Of a stretch of DNA of 11,697 bases, positions 5,114-11,697 are shown piece by piece. The notes under the pieces are model-generated. The model ran no database searches, had not been told where the DNA came from, and saw only the letters and a program-made list of their open reading frames with translations. The DNA is from GCA-2748575 sp033722575. GTDB taxonomy: Bacteria > Pseudomonadota > Gammaproteobacteria > Pseudomonadales > Ketobacteraceae. Within the stretch, counting starts at the first letter, position 1. Every line of letters starts with the position of its first letter. The DNA lies in the NCBI GenBank assembly GCA_033722575.1, contig JAWVYU010000149.1:1-11697 (forward strand), written 5' to 3'. Made by a program: the position numbers and the translations under genes.

Positions 5114-7831
5114 ATGTTAGGACAAGCCCTTCGCAAAGTTTTTGGTTCCAAGAATGAGCGTGAACTGAAACGGATGAGAAAGCTGGTAGCGGTGATCAAC
5201 CAGCTGGAAGAACAGTATGAACCGTTATCCGATGATGAGCTGAAGGCTAAAACCCAGGAATTTCGTAAACGGCTGGATGAAGGGGAAAGCCTGGATAACC
5301 TGCTTCCGGACGCCTTTGCAGCGGTCAGGGAGGCCAGCAAGCGTGTCATGGGTATGCGCCACTTCGATGTCCAGCTGGTGGGTGGTATCACCCTCCATGA
5401 AGGTCGTATCGCGGAGATGCGTACCGGTGAGGGTAAAACCCTGACCGCTACCCTGGCGGCCTATCTGAACGCCCTGACCGGCCGTGGCGTACATATCGTG
5501 ACGGTGAACGATTACCTGGCGCAACGGGATGCCGACTGGAACCGGCCACTGTATGAATTCCTTGGCATGAAGGTGGGAGTGGTTTTATCCCGTCAGCCCC
5601 AGGACGAGAAAAAGGCCGCGTATTCTGCGGATATCACCTACGGTACCAACAACGAATTCGGGTTCGATTACCTGCGCGACAACATGGCATTCAGCCTGGA
5701 GGATCGTGTTCAGGGCCCACTTAACTTTGCCATCGTGGATGAGGTGGACTCGATTCTGATCGATGAAGCCCGGACGCCACTGATTATTTCCGGTCCCAGC
5801 GAGGACAGCTCCGATCTTTACAAACGTATCAATGTCCTGATTCCCCGCCTCAAGCGTGCCGAAGTGGAAGGCGACGAAGTGGGAGAGGGGCACTACACCG
5901 TTGACGAGAAAAACCGCCAGGTGGAACTGACCGAGGAAGGTCACGAGTATGTCGAAGAGCTGCTGATTGAAATTGGTCTGCTCACCGAAGAAGACAGCCT
6001 TTACGCTGCCAATAACCTCAACCTGCTCCACCATGTTCACGCGGCGCTCAAGGCCAACGTGCTGTTCCAGCGGGATGTGGATTACATCGTGCAGAACAGC
6101 CAGATCGTGATCGTGGATGAACACACTGGCCGTACCATGCCCGGTCGTCGCTGGTCGGACGGCATACACCAGGCCATTGAAGCGAAGGAGGGCGTGAAGA
6201 TTCAGCAGGAAAACCAGACCCTGGCTTCCACCACCTTCCAGAACTATTTCCGTATTTATGACAAGCTGTCCGGCATGACCGGTACAGCGGATACCGAAGC
6301 ATTCGAGTTTCGTCAGATCTATGGCCTGGATGTGGTGGTGATACCCACCCACAAGCCCATGATCCGTGATGATATGAATGACCTGATCTTCATGACGGCG
6401 GAAGAAAAATACGAGGCCATCATCGAAGATATCAAGGAGCAGGTGGAGAACAAGCGGCCGGTTCTGGTGGGTACAGTCTCCATTGAAACCTCCGAATTAC
6501 TGTCCGGAATTCTCAAAAAGGAAAAAATCCCCCACAAGGTACTTAACGCCAAATTCCACGCACAGGAAGCCGAAATCATTGCCCAGGCAGGTCGGCCCGG
6601 TGCGGTTACCATTGCCACCAACATGGCAGGCCGCGGTACCGATATTGTGCTGGGTGGCAGCCTCAAGGAAGAGCTCGAGAACCTCAAGGACCCCAGCGAA
6701 GCGGAAATCGAAAAGCGCAAGAAAGCCTGGCAAGAACGACACCAGGAAGTGCTGGATGCGGGCGGCTTGCACATCATTGGTACCGAACGCCACGAATCCA
6801 GGCGTATCGATAATCAGTTGCGTGGCCGTGCCGGGCGCCAGGGCGACCCCGGTTCAACCCGGTTCTATCTGTCTCTCGAAGACAGTCTGATGCGGATATT
6901 TGCCTCCGACCGAATGAAAGGGTTAATGCAGACCCTGGGAATGCAGCGTGGCGAAGCCATTGAGCATCGCTGGGTAACGCGATCCATCGAGAATGCCCAG
7001 CGCAAGGTGGAAGGGCGTAACTTCGACATCCGTAAATCCCTGCTGGAATACGACGACGTGGCGAATGATCAGCGCCGTGTTGTCTACGACCAGCGTAATG
7101 AGATTCTTGGCGCCGAAGATCTTTCCAACAGCGTGAAAGCCATTCGCGAAGAGGTCGTGAATGATTTCGTGAGCGGCTATATCCCACCGGGCTCCATGGC
7201 GGAGCAATGGGACATTGAGGGTCTTGAGCGGGCGCTTGAAACCGACTTTCGGGCTCATCTGCCGGTGGCTGCATGGCTGGAGGAAGATGAAAAACTCCAC
7301 GAGGAATCGTTGCGGGAAAAAATCCTTGTGGCACTTGAGGATGCCTACCGGGAAAAGGAAAACAATGCGCCCGAGCCATCCCTGATGCGCCAGCTGGAAA
7401 AACAGGTGATGCTGGTCACCCTGGATCGCCTCTGGAAAGAGCACCTGGCCAATATGGATCATCTGCGTCAAGGTATTCACCTGCGGGGCTACGCACAGAA
7501 GAATCCCAAGCAGGAGTACAAGCGGGAAGCCTTCGAGTTGTTCCAGACCTTCCTGGAGAACGTGAAATTCGAGGTGGTACGCACCCTGTCCACAGTGGAA
7601 ATACGCCGCCAGGAAGAAGTGGAAGCCCTGGAGCAGCAGCGCCGTGAAGCCGCAGCACGGGAAATGCAGTTGCAGCATGAGAATGCCGCCGCGCTGGATG
7701 GCGCCGACGAAAAGCCCCGGGAAGATTCCAATACTCCGTTCCAGCGGACTGAGCGCAAGGTGGGCCGTAATGAACCCTGTCCCTGTGGCTCAGGCAAGAA
7801 ATACAAGCACTGTCACGGCAAGCTCGATTAG
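5114..7831 (+). CDS. secA: Preprotein translocase ATPase SecA
   Basis: SecA is the motor that pushes unfolded preproteins through SecYEG at the inner membrane using ATP. The protein has 905 residues (901 in E. coli). NBD1 carries the Walker A motif TGEGKT with K108 and the DEVD Walker B at 209-212, followed by IDEARTPLIISG. The preprotein cross-linking domain lies between about 225 and 370. NBD2 has the motif GRGTD near 506-510 and later GRAGRQGDPGS. The C-terminal part holds the helical scaffold and wing domains. A variable linker rich in E, Q and A ends in a zinc-binding SecB/lipid-contact tail with C889, C891, C900 and H901. AGCAGGT just before the ATG serves as ribosome-binding site. No SecM arrest peptide is encoded upstream, so secretion-responsive control of the E. 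coli kind is not visible. Confidence 0.98.
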   Translation: MLGQALRKVFGSKNERELKRMRKLVAVINQLEEQYEPLSDDELKAKTQEFRKRLDEGESLDNLLPDAFAAVREASKRVMGMRHFDVQLVGGITLHEGRIAEMRTGEGKTLTATLAAYLNALTGRGVHIVTVNDYLAQRDADWNRPLYEFLGMKVGVVLSRQPQDEKKAAYSADITYGTNNEFGFDYLRDNMAFSLEDRVQGPLNFAIVDEVDSILIDEARTPLIISGPSEDSSDLYKRINVLIPRLKRAEVEGDEVGEGHYTVDEKNRQVELTEEGHEYVEELLIEIGLLTEEDSLYAANNLNLLHHVHAALKANVLFQRDVDYIVQNSQIVIVDEHTGRTMPGRRWSDGIHQAIEAKEGVKIQQENQTLASTTFQNYFRIYDKLSGMTGTADTEAFEFRQIYGLDVVVIPTHKPMIRDDMNDLIFMTAEEKYEAIIEDIKEQVENKRPVLVGTVSIETSELLSGILKKEKIPHKVLNAKFHAQEAEIIAQAGRPGAVTIATNMAGRGTDIVLGGSLKEELENLKDPSEAEIEKRKKAWQERHQEVLDAGGLHIIGTERHESRRIDNQLRGRAGRQGDPGSTRFYLSLEDSLMRIFASDRMKGLMQTLGMQRGEAIEHRWVTRSIENAQRKVEGRNFDIRKSLLEYDDVANDQRRVVYDQRNEILGAEDLSNSVKAIREEVVNDFVSGYIPPGSMAEQWDIEGLERALETDFRAHLPVAAWLEEDEKLHEESLREKILVALEDAYREKENNAPEPSLMRQLEKQVMLVTLDRLWKEHLANMDHLRQGIHLRGYAQKNPKQEYKREAFELFQTFLENVKFEVVRTLSTVEIRRQEEVEALEQQRREAAAREMQLQHENAAALDGADEKPREDSNTPFQRTERKVGRNEPCPCGSGKKYKHCHGKLD

Positions 7832-7864
7832 AACATTAACACGAGCAAAAAACTTGCGACAGAA

Positions 7865-7894
7865 TTGAGATGAAAGACCAGAAGGCTGTATCAA
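7865..7894 (+). promoter_or_regulatory. Possible argJ promoter overlapping the secA terminator
   Basis: TTGAGA (7865-7870, 5/6 match) and TATCAA (7889-7894, 4/6) are 18 bases apart. The -10 lies in the left arm and loop of the terminator hairpin, so transcription would begin around 7901, inside the right arm. Such a transcript would lack the hairpin and carry about 30 bases of leader with the GAGGAG site. This would explain how argJ is expressed although a terminator lies against its ribosome-binding site. Confidence 0.35.
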
Positions 7895-7911
7895 GGGATA
7901 TGGCCTTTTTT
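7882..7911 (+). terminator. Intrinsic terminator after secA
   Basis: AAGGCTGTATC (7882-7892) pairs with GATATGGCCTT (7897-7907) over 11 positions, two of them G-T wobbles, around an AAGG loop. A run of six T (7906-7911) follows. This is a standard rho-independent shape, 50 bases after the secA stop. Only four bases separate the T-tract from the argJ Shine-Dalgarno GAGGAG (7916-7921). Confidence 0.75.
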
Positions 7912-7930
7912 ATTCGAGGAGACTTTTCTT

Positions 7931-9163
7931 ATGGCGGTTGGCCCAGACACTTTTCCTGACATGCATCCGGTTGCCGGTTTTCAGCTGGGTACCACAGCGG
8001 CGGAAATCAAAAAGCCCGGTCGCAAGGATCTGGTATTAATGCGGGTGGATATCGGTGCCACCATTGCCGGCGTGTTCACCCGCAACCGCTTTTGCGCGGC
8101 GCCTGTGCTGATCTGTCAAAAACATCTGCAACAGCAGACCCGGGCCACAGAATGCATCAATTACCTGATCACCAATACCGGGTTTGCCAATGCAGGCACC
8201 GGCCCGGACGGTTACGAAAACAGTCTGAAAGTCTGTCAGCTGGTGTCCAGTCAGGGGGGCGCAGCCACGGAAAATGTGTTTCCGTTTTCCACCGGAGTCA
8301 TTGGCGAGCGTTTGCCGGTGGAAAAAATTGAAGGGGGGCTGGAGCGCTGTTTCAAGGCATTGTCCGAGGATGGCTGGAGTGATGCTGGCAGAGGCATTAT
8401 GACCACCGACACGCGCCCCAAAGGAGCCTCTGTTCAGGTGGATTGTGCCGGCAAAACGGTGACTGTTACAGGGATTTCCAAAGGTGCCGGTATGATCCGG
8501 CCCAATATGGCCACCATGCTCGCCTATATTGCAACGGATGCAGGGGTCGCCAAACCGTTGCTGGATGAGCTTCTCCGCGAGGCGGCAGACATTTCCTTTA
8601 ACCAGGCCACGGTGGATGGCGATACCTCCACCAACGACAGCTGTATGCTGGTGGCAACCAACAAGGCCGATGTGTATTTCCAGAATGGCGACGAACCCGG
8701 TTTTGTGGAATTCCGCGAGGCGCTTTTTGAGGTGTGTGTGGATCTCGCCAAAGCCATCGTGAAAGACGGTGAAGGAGCTACCAAATTTGTGACGGTAAAG
8801 GTTTCCGAAGCCAGAAACCGCAATGAGGCCAGAGAAATTGCTTATACCGTGGCACACTCCCCGTTGGTTAAAACCGCGCTGTTTGCTGCAGACCCCAACT
8901 GGGGACGAATCCTGGCGGCCATCGGCCGGGCGCCGGTGGATAGTTTTGAGGTGGAAAAAGTGACGGTTTATCTGGACGACGTGCTGCTGTGCGAAAAAGG
9001 CAGTGTGGCGGAATCCTATGTGGAAGAGGATTGTGCTGCCGTGATGCAGCAGGAAGAATACACCATCGAAATCCGCATGGGACTGGGGGAAATCAGCGCC
9101 GAAGTCTGGACCTGCGATTTTTCCTATGACTATGTCAAAATCAATGCGGACTACCGTAGCTGA
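7931..9163 (+). CDS. argJ: Glutamate N-acetyltransferase / amino-acid acetyltransferase ArgJ
   Basis: ArgJ moves the acetyl group from N-acetylornithine to glutamate, closing the acetyl cycle of arginine synthesis; bifunctional versions also make N-acetylglutamate from acetyl-CoA. The protein has 410 residues, typical for the family. The self-cleavage site is clear: in GAGMIRPNMATML the cut falls between A194 and T195, and T195 becomes the N-terminal nucleophile of the beta chain. The oxyanion-hole segment STGVIGE (120-126, T121 and G122) and the conserved ATVDGDTSTND (226-236) are present, as is the typical ending YVKINADYRS. GAGGAG (7916-7921) lies 9 bases before the ATG. The next gene follows after 25 bases, probably in the same transcript. 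Whether this ArgJ is mono- or bifunctional cannot be told here. Confidence 0.97.
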   Translation: MAVGPDTFPDMHPVAGFQLGTTAAEIKKPGRKDLVLMRVDIGATIAGVFTRNRFCAAPVLICQKHLQQQTRATECINYLITNTGFANAGTGPDGYENSLKVCQLVSSQGGAATENVFPFSTGVIGERLPVEKIEGGLERCFKALSEDGWSDAGRGIMTTDTRPKGASVQVDCAGKTVTVTGISKGAGMIRPNMATMLAYIATDAGVAKPLLDELLREAADISFNQATVDGDTSTNDSCMLVATNKADVYFQNGDEPGFVEFREALFEVCVDLAKAIVKDGEGATKFVTVKVSEARNRNEAREIAYTVAHSPLVKTALFAADPNWGRILAAIGRAPVDSFEVEKVTVYLDDVLLCEKGSVAESYVEEDCAAVMQQEEYTIEIRMGLGEISAEVWTCDFSYDYVKINADYRS

Positions 9164-9188
9164 GGCGGGCTGATATCAGGAATACTTC

Positions 9189-10190
9189 ATGAAATCCATT
9201 CATGTGGTGGCAGCGGTTATTCACGGTGATTGCGTTGGCAGGGCTGGTGAGATTCTGATATCAAAACGGCCTGACCATTTGCATCAGGGAGGCAAGTGGG
9301 AGTTTCCCGGTGGCAAAGTGGAGCCGGGGGAAGCGGTTGAGGCGGCGCTGACACGGGAGCTGAAAGAAGAGCTGGCTATCGGGGTGGGTCAGCTGAAGCC
9401 CCTGATACAGATTCACCATGATTACCCCGATAAATCCGTTTTTCTGGATGTATGGGATGTGCTGGAGTTTTCCGGTGAACCGCGGGGCGTGGAAGGTCAG
9501 GCCATACGCTGGGTACCGTCGGGCAAACTCGACAGCTTTGAATTTCCCGCCGCCAACGTACCGATTGTCCGCGCCGTGACGCTGCCGGACCGTTACTGGA
9601 TTACGCCGGAGTTTGACGGTGCATTGTCAGAGTTTATCCGGTTGTTCGAAGCCAGACTGTCTGCTGGAATTTGCCTTGTTCAGTTGCGCACCAAGAGTCT
9701 GGATGCGCAACAACTGGTGTTGCTATGCGAGGCGTTAATACCGCTGAAACTGCGTTTCGAATTCAGGTTGTTACTTAACAGTGATTGTATGCAGTCCTTG
9801 CTGCACCAGAATCGCTGGGATGCTGTCGCTGCGCTGTTTGATGGGGTGCATCTGACCGCAACTCATCTGAATGGCAGTGATGCTAAACGGTTAACCGCGT
9901 ACTTATCACCCGGGCAGTGGGTTGCTGCTTCCTGCCATGACCAGAAGGAGCTAGAGGTGGCGCAGTCTGTTGGCTGTCATTTCGTGACGCTGTCACCGGT
10001 CAGAGCGACCGCGAGCCATCCCCATGCCAAGCCCCTGTCTTCGGAAAACATCAGCCAGTGGCTGAGAAAAGCCGCTTTGCCGGTATTCGCCCTGGGTGGA
10101 TTGGGTGACGGAGACATTAGCGAAATGAAGCGTATGGGGTTTCAGGGAGTGGCTGGCATACGTCATATTGCCACAGGCGATGCTGATTGA
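9189..10190 (+). CDS. Fusion of MutT-like Nudix hydrolase and ThiE/TenI-like domain
   Basis: The protein has 333 residues in two domains. Residues 1-135 are a MutT-like Nudix hydrolase with the box from G42 to I64: E48, R56, E57, E60 and E61 are all present, so metal binding and pyrophosphate hydrolysis should work. The usual glycine near the end of the box is A63. Residues about 137-328 form a ThiE/TenI-like barrel with QLRTK (165-169), LLNSD (195-199), GVHLT (219-223), ASCHD (247-251), VTLSPV (266-271) and FALGGLGDGDI (300-310). The ThiE motifs for aspartate and lysine are altered, so thiamin-phosphate synthase activity is doubtful. This fusion is known in Pseudomonas and relatives, where the protein is named as a MutT-type Nudix hydrolase acting on oxidised dGTP. 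AGGAA 8 bases upstream supports the start. Confidence 0.9.
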   Translation: MKSIHVVAAVIHGDCVGRAGEILISKRPDHLHQGGKWEFPGGKVEPGEAVEAALTRELKEELAIGVGQLKPLIQIHHDYPDKSVFLDVWDVLEFSGEPRGVEGQAIRWVPSGKLDSFEFPAANVPIVRAVTLPDRYWITPEFDGALSEFIRLFEARLSAGICLVQLRTKSLDAQQLVLLCEALIPLKLRFEFRLLLNSDCMQSLLHQNRWDAVAALFDGVHLTATHLNGSDAKRLTAYLSPGQWVAASCHDQKELEVAQSVGCHFVTLSPVRATASHPHAKPLSSENISQWLRKAALPVFALGGLGDGDISEMKRMGFQGVAGIRHIATGDAD

Positions 10191-10196
10191 GCGGCA

Positions 10197-10227
10197 ATAA
10201 AAAAGGCGATGTCGGGAAGGCATCGCC
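10197..10227 (-). terminator. Intrinsic terminator for the - strand small-protein operon
   Basis: Read on the - strand, GGCGATG and CATCGCC (10221-10227 and 10205-10211 in + coordinates) form a perfect 7-bp stem with a 9-base loop, followed by TTTTTTAT (10197-10204). It lies 87 bases beyond the last stop of the - strand block, and directly after the + strand Nudix gene, so it may also help end that transcript. Confidence 0.75.
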
Positions 10228-10231
10228 GTAA

Positions 10232-10246
10232 AGCAGCCAGGCTGCT
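10232..10246. repeat. 15-bp palindrome
   Basis: AGCAGCC (10232-10238) and GGCTGCT (10240-10246) are exact reverse complements around one base. It lies next to the terminator in a convergent junction. No function is evident. Confidence 0.45.
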
Positions 10247-10288
10247 CACTACACTCTATCTTGATTCATTGCGCTCGATCCTGTTCCA

Positions 10289-10316
10289 TGACAGGTTGGG
10301 CGCATTGCACCTGTCA
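10289..10316 (-). repeat. Inverted repeat at the 3' end of the last - strand gene
   Basis: TGACAGGT (10289-10296) and ACCTGTCA (10309-10316) are perfect 8-bp arms with a 12-base spacer. The right arm includes the stop codon of the small-protein gene. No T-tract follows on the - strand, so it is more likely a 3'-end stabilising hairpin than a terminator. Confidence 0.5.
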
Positions 10317-10646
10317 GGGTTCCTGCTTTGTCTCCCCGGCACGCCGCTCTGCTTCCGACATGTTCTTGATGATCACTTCACTGTCTTCGATGGACTCGAA
10401 CACGTCGCTGGCAAACCCACCCACCTTGTCATTCACTTCGCGAATCTTGCCATAGATGGAGCGCACCAGATCATTGTGCTGCTCGCGCATTTTTCTGGCC
10501 TCCTCATCCATTCTTCCCTGTTTCTCCAGGATGTCGAAGGCCACATCGCCAATGGCAATGTGAATATCCTCAACAGTCTGGGTTCCCTGATTGACCGTCT
10601 TCTGGATCATGTCCTTAACCACTTCTAACTTGCTTAGGATGCTCAT
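10314..10646 (-). CDS. Small helical protein of unknown function (paralogue 2)
   Basis: The protein has 110 residues, starting MSILSKLEVV. The ATG at 10646 is preferred over a TTG at 10673 because GAGGA (10653-10657) lies 6 bases before it. It is highly charged, rich in E, K, D and R, has no signal peptide or membrane segment, and looks all-helical. It resembles its neighbour: both have KDxxQ near the start, then an ExIHxxI motif, and later a Y-x(4)-R-[ED]-[IV]-N-x(2)-VG stretch, suggesting duplication of one ancestral gene. The gene follows the neighbour by 30 bases and is the last before a - strand terminator. The look is phasin-like (soluble, amphipathic helices), but no known family is recognised and function is unknown. 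Confidence 0.8.
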   Translation of the reverse strand: MSILSKLEVVKDMIQKTVNQGTQTVEDIHIAIGDVAFDILEKQGRMDEEARKMREQHNDLVRSIYGKIREVNDKVGGFASDVFESIEDSEVIIKNMSEAERRAGETKQEP

Positions 10647-10652
10647 GGGGTT

Positions 10653-10657
10653 TCCTC
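10653..10657 (-). promoter_or_regulatory. Ribosome-binding site deciding the start at 10646
   Basis: GAGGA on the - strand, 6 bases before ATG 10646. It favours the 110-residue product over a 119-residue one from TTG at 10673, which would start within 4 bases of the preceding stop codon. Confidence 0.7.
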
Positions 10658-10676
10658 GTGTTGCTGTGCTCAATGG

Positions 10677-10979
10677 TCAGGTGTCGTCTGCCAGTTGTTT
10701 GATTTCGCTGCGATGCTCGTAAGCCGTCAGCATTTCCGATATAGCTTGGCCTACCTGGCGGTTAATGTCACGGGCAAACCGATAGACCCGTGACACATGG
10801 TCCTGCGGATAAGCCTTCAGGGTTTCCACAGTCTGGTTGTTTTCCAGGGCGCCGGTGGCCATATCAAGAATAAAATTCTGAATGGTCGTATGGATGTTCT
10901 CTGAGGTTTCCAGCGCCCGGTCAATCGCCAGCTGGGTAATGTCTTTATAGACATGGATTTTTCTTATCTGGTTGCTCAT
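10677..10979 (-). CDS. Small helical protein of unknown function (paralogue 1)
   Basis: The protein has 100 residues, starting MSNQIRKIHVYKD. AGGAG (10988-10992) lies 8 bases before the ATG. It is predicted soluble and helical, with no cysteine, signal peptide or membrane segment. It shares with the next gene's product the order KDITQ (12-16), ETSENIHTTI (24-33) and RFARDINRQVG (67-77), so the two are probably tandem paralogues. The desaturase gene ends 47 bases upstream with no terminator between, so all three are probably cotranscribed. A link to lipid or membrane biology is inferred only from that neighbour. The family is not recognised. Confidence 0.8.
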   Translation of the reverse strand: MSNQIRKIHVYKDITQLAIDRALETSENIHTTIQNFILDMATGALENNQTVETLKAYPQDHVSRVYRFARDINRQVGQAISEMLTAYEHRSEIKQLADDT

Positions 10980-11026
10980 GACATGTGCTCCTGTAAGCGC
11001 AGGTTTATATTGTCGGAACGAGTGGC

Positions 11027-11697
11027 TCAGGCGAACAGCCTGGAAACTCTGGGGGGCTTTGAAAATTTCCAGACTTTCCTGAGTACGGTTTTGTACTGGC
11101 TGAAGAACGAACCGGTGTTGTAGGGCAGGTTGTATTTTTCACAAATGGCCTGTATCCGCGGTGAAAGCTCTGCGTAGCGGTGGGCCGGAATATCAGGGAA
11201 AAGGTGGTGCTCGACCTGATAGCTCAAATGACCACTCATGATGTGAAGCCAGCGTCCACCGGTAAAGTTGCTGGATCCCAGCATCTGGCGGTAATACCAG
11301 TGGCCTTTGGTTTCGTTCTCGCATTCTTCCTGTGTGAAAGTTTGTGCGCCTTCGGTAAAGTGACCGCAGAAAATAATGCTCGATGTCCACAGGTTACGCA
11401 TGCCATTGGCGATCAGGTTTCCCGCAGCCACTTTCCAGAAGAACGGGCCTGCCAGCGCCGGGAAGAATACATAATCCTTGAATAATTGCCGTGAACTTTT
11501 TTTGGCAAAGTCTTTCAGCATCGGAAGCTTGTCTTTTATAGAAATTTCTCCGGAGCGAAGCTTTTCGGTTTCCAGTTCATGAAGCGCAACGCCCCACTGG
11601 AAGACAGCGCTCAGCGCAAAGAGATAAAACAGGTTGAAGCGCCATACAGGGTGCCATTCGGTATCATCCGAAAGCCGCAGTGCAGCGTAACCGTAAT
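11027..11697 (-). CDS. Membrane fatty acid desaturase, 5' end outside window
   Basis: The frame is open from the TGA at 11027-11029 to the right edge, giving 222 residues of the C-terminal part; the ATG at 11521 is internal, because coherent desaturase-like sequence continues beyond it (for example WRFNLFYLFALSAVFQWG near 11590-11644). This is the membrane di-iron family (PF00487, COG3239) that puts double bonds into acyl chains at the inner membrane. The third histidine box QVEHH, followed by LFPDIPAHRY, is at 11204-11218, and an upstream HFTEG is at 11348-11362. Hydrophobic segments lie near 11585-11640 and 11430-11490. The first two histidine boxes should be beyond the edge. QxxHH boxes are typical of front-end and related desaturases; the position of the double bond cannot be told. 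It leads the - strand block with the two small paralogues. Confidence 0.92.
   Translation of the reverse strand, partial: YGYAALRLSDDTEWHPVWRFNLFYLFALSAVFQWGVALHELETEKLRSGEISIKDKLPMLKDFAKKSSRQLFKDYVFFPALAGPFFWKVAAGNLIANGMRNLWTSSIIFCGHFTEGAQTFTQEECENETKGHWYYRQMLGSSNFTGGRWLHIMSGHLSYQVEHHLFPDIPAHRYAELSPRIQAICEKYNLPYNTGSFFSQYKTVLRKVWKFSKPPRVSRLFA

Noticed and set aside
5098..5157. 19-residue frame overlapping the secA start
   Set aside because: No ribosome-binding site before its ATG, which lies only 16 bases from the secA start; probably chance.
10209..10628. 139-residue + strand frame with hydrophobic stretches
   Set aside because: It runs antisense over the small-protein gene, which has the better ribosome-binding site, a paralogue and a terminator.
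11027..11521. Desaturase as a short 164-residue gene starting at 11521
   Set aside because: The frame stays open to the window edge with desaturase-like hydrophobic sequence, so this ATG is internal.

Overview
The window is a compact chromosomal segment of a gammaproteobacterium. It holds the distal end of the division and cell-wall (dcw) cluster and the genes beyond it. On the + strand: ftsA (5' end outside the window), ftsZ, lpxC, a membrane-anchored M23/LytM-type peptidase, secA, argJ and a Nudix/ThiE-like fusion gene. A DUF721/DciA-like gene lies on the - strand between lpxC and the peptidase. The right end is a separate - strand block: a membrane fatty acid desaturase (5' end outside the window), then two small helical proteins that look like paralogues of each other. 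FtsA, FtsZ, LpxC and SecA closely resemble their gammaproteobacterial homologues. The order ftsA-ftsZ-lpxC-...-secA-argJ-Nudix recalls Pseudomonas and its marine relatives more than the enterics, where secM precedes secA and argJ lies elsewhere. A COG3239-type desaturase would suit an Alcanivorax/Marinobacter-like marine lineage, but the genus is a guess.

Layout: 1-969 ftsA fragment; 970-1065 a gap with two perfect-armed hairpins; 1066-2238 ftsZ; 2239-2349 a leader with a weak promoter and a 7-codon ORF overlapping the lpxC start; 2350-3264 lpxC; 3275-3305 a hairpin shared by the convergent lpxC and dciA-like genes; 3315-3800 dciA-like; 3801-3996 a divergent intergenic region with a perfect 29-bp palindrome; 3997-4944 M23 peptidase, whose last codons lie in a terminator; 5114-7831 secA; 7882-7911 a terminator directly against the argJ ribosome-binding site; 7931-9163 argJ; 9189-10190 Nudix-ThiE-like; 10197-10316 a convergent junction with three inverted repeats; 10314-10979 the two small paralogues; 11027-11697 desaturase.

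Most of the window is housekeeping: septum assembly (FtsA, FtsZ), the committed step of lipid A synthesis (LpxC), probable replicative helicase loading (DciA-like), septal or envelope peptidoglycan remodelling (M23), protein export (SecA), arginine synthesis (ArgJ) and probable nucleotide sanitation (Nudix). The parts least explained by known biology are the 29-bp palindrome, the pair of small paralogues behind the desaturase, the diverged ThiE-like domain, and the terminator that seems to overlap the argJ promoter. No tRNA, rRNA, CRISPR array, insertion sequence or clear sign of horizontal transfer was seen. No non-coding stretch exceeds about 200 bases.
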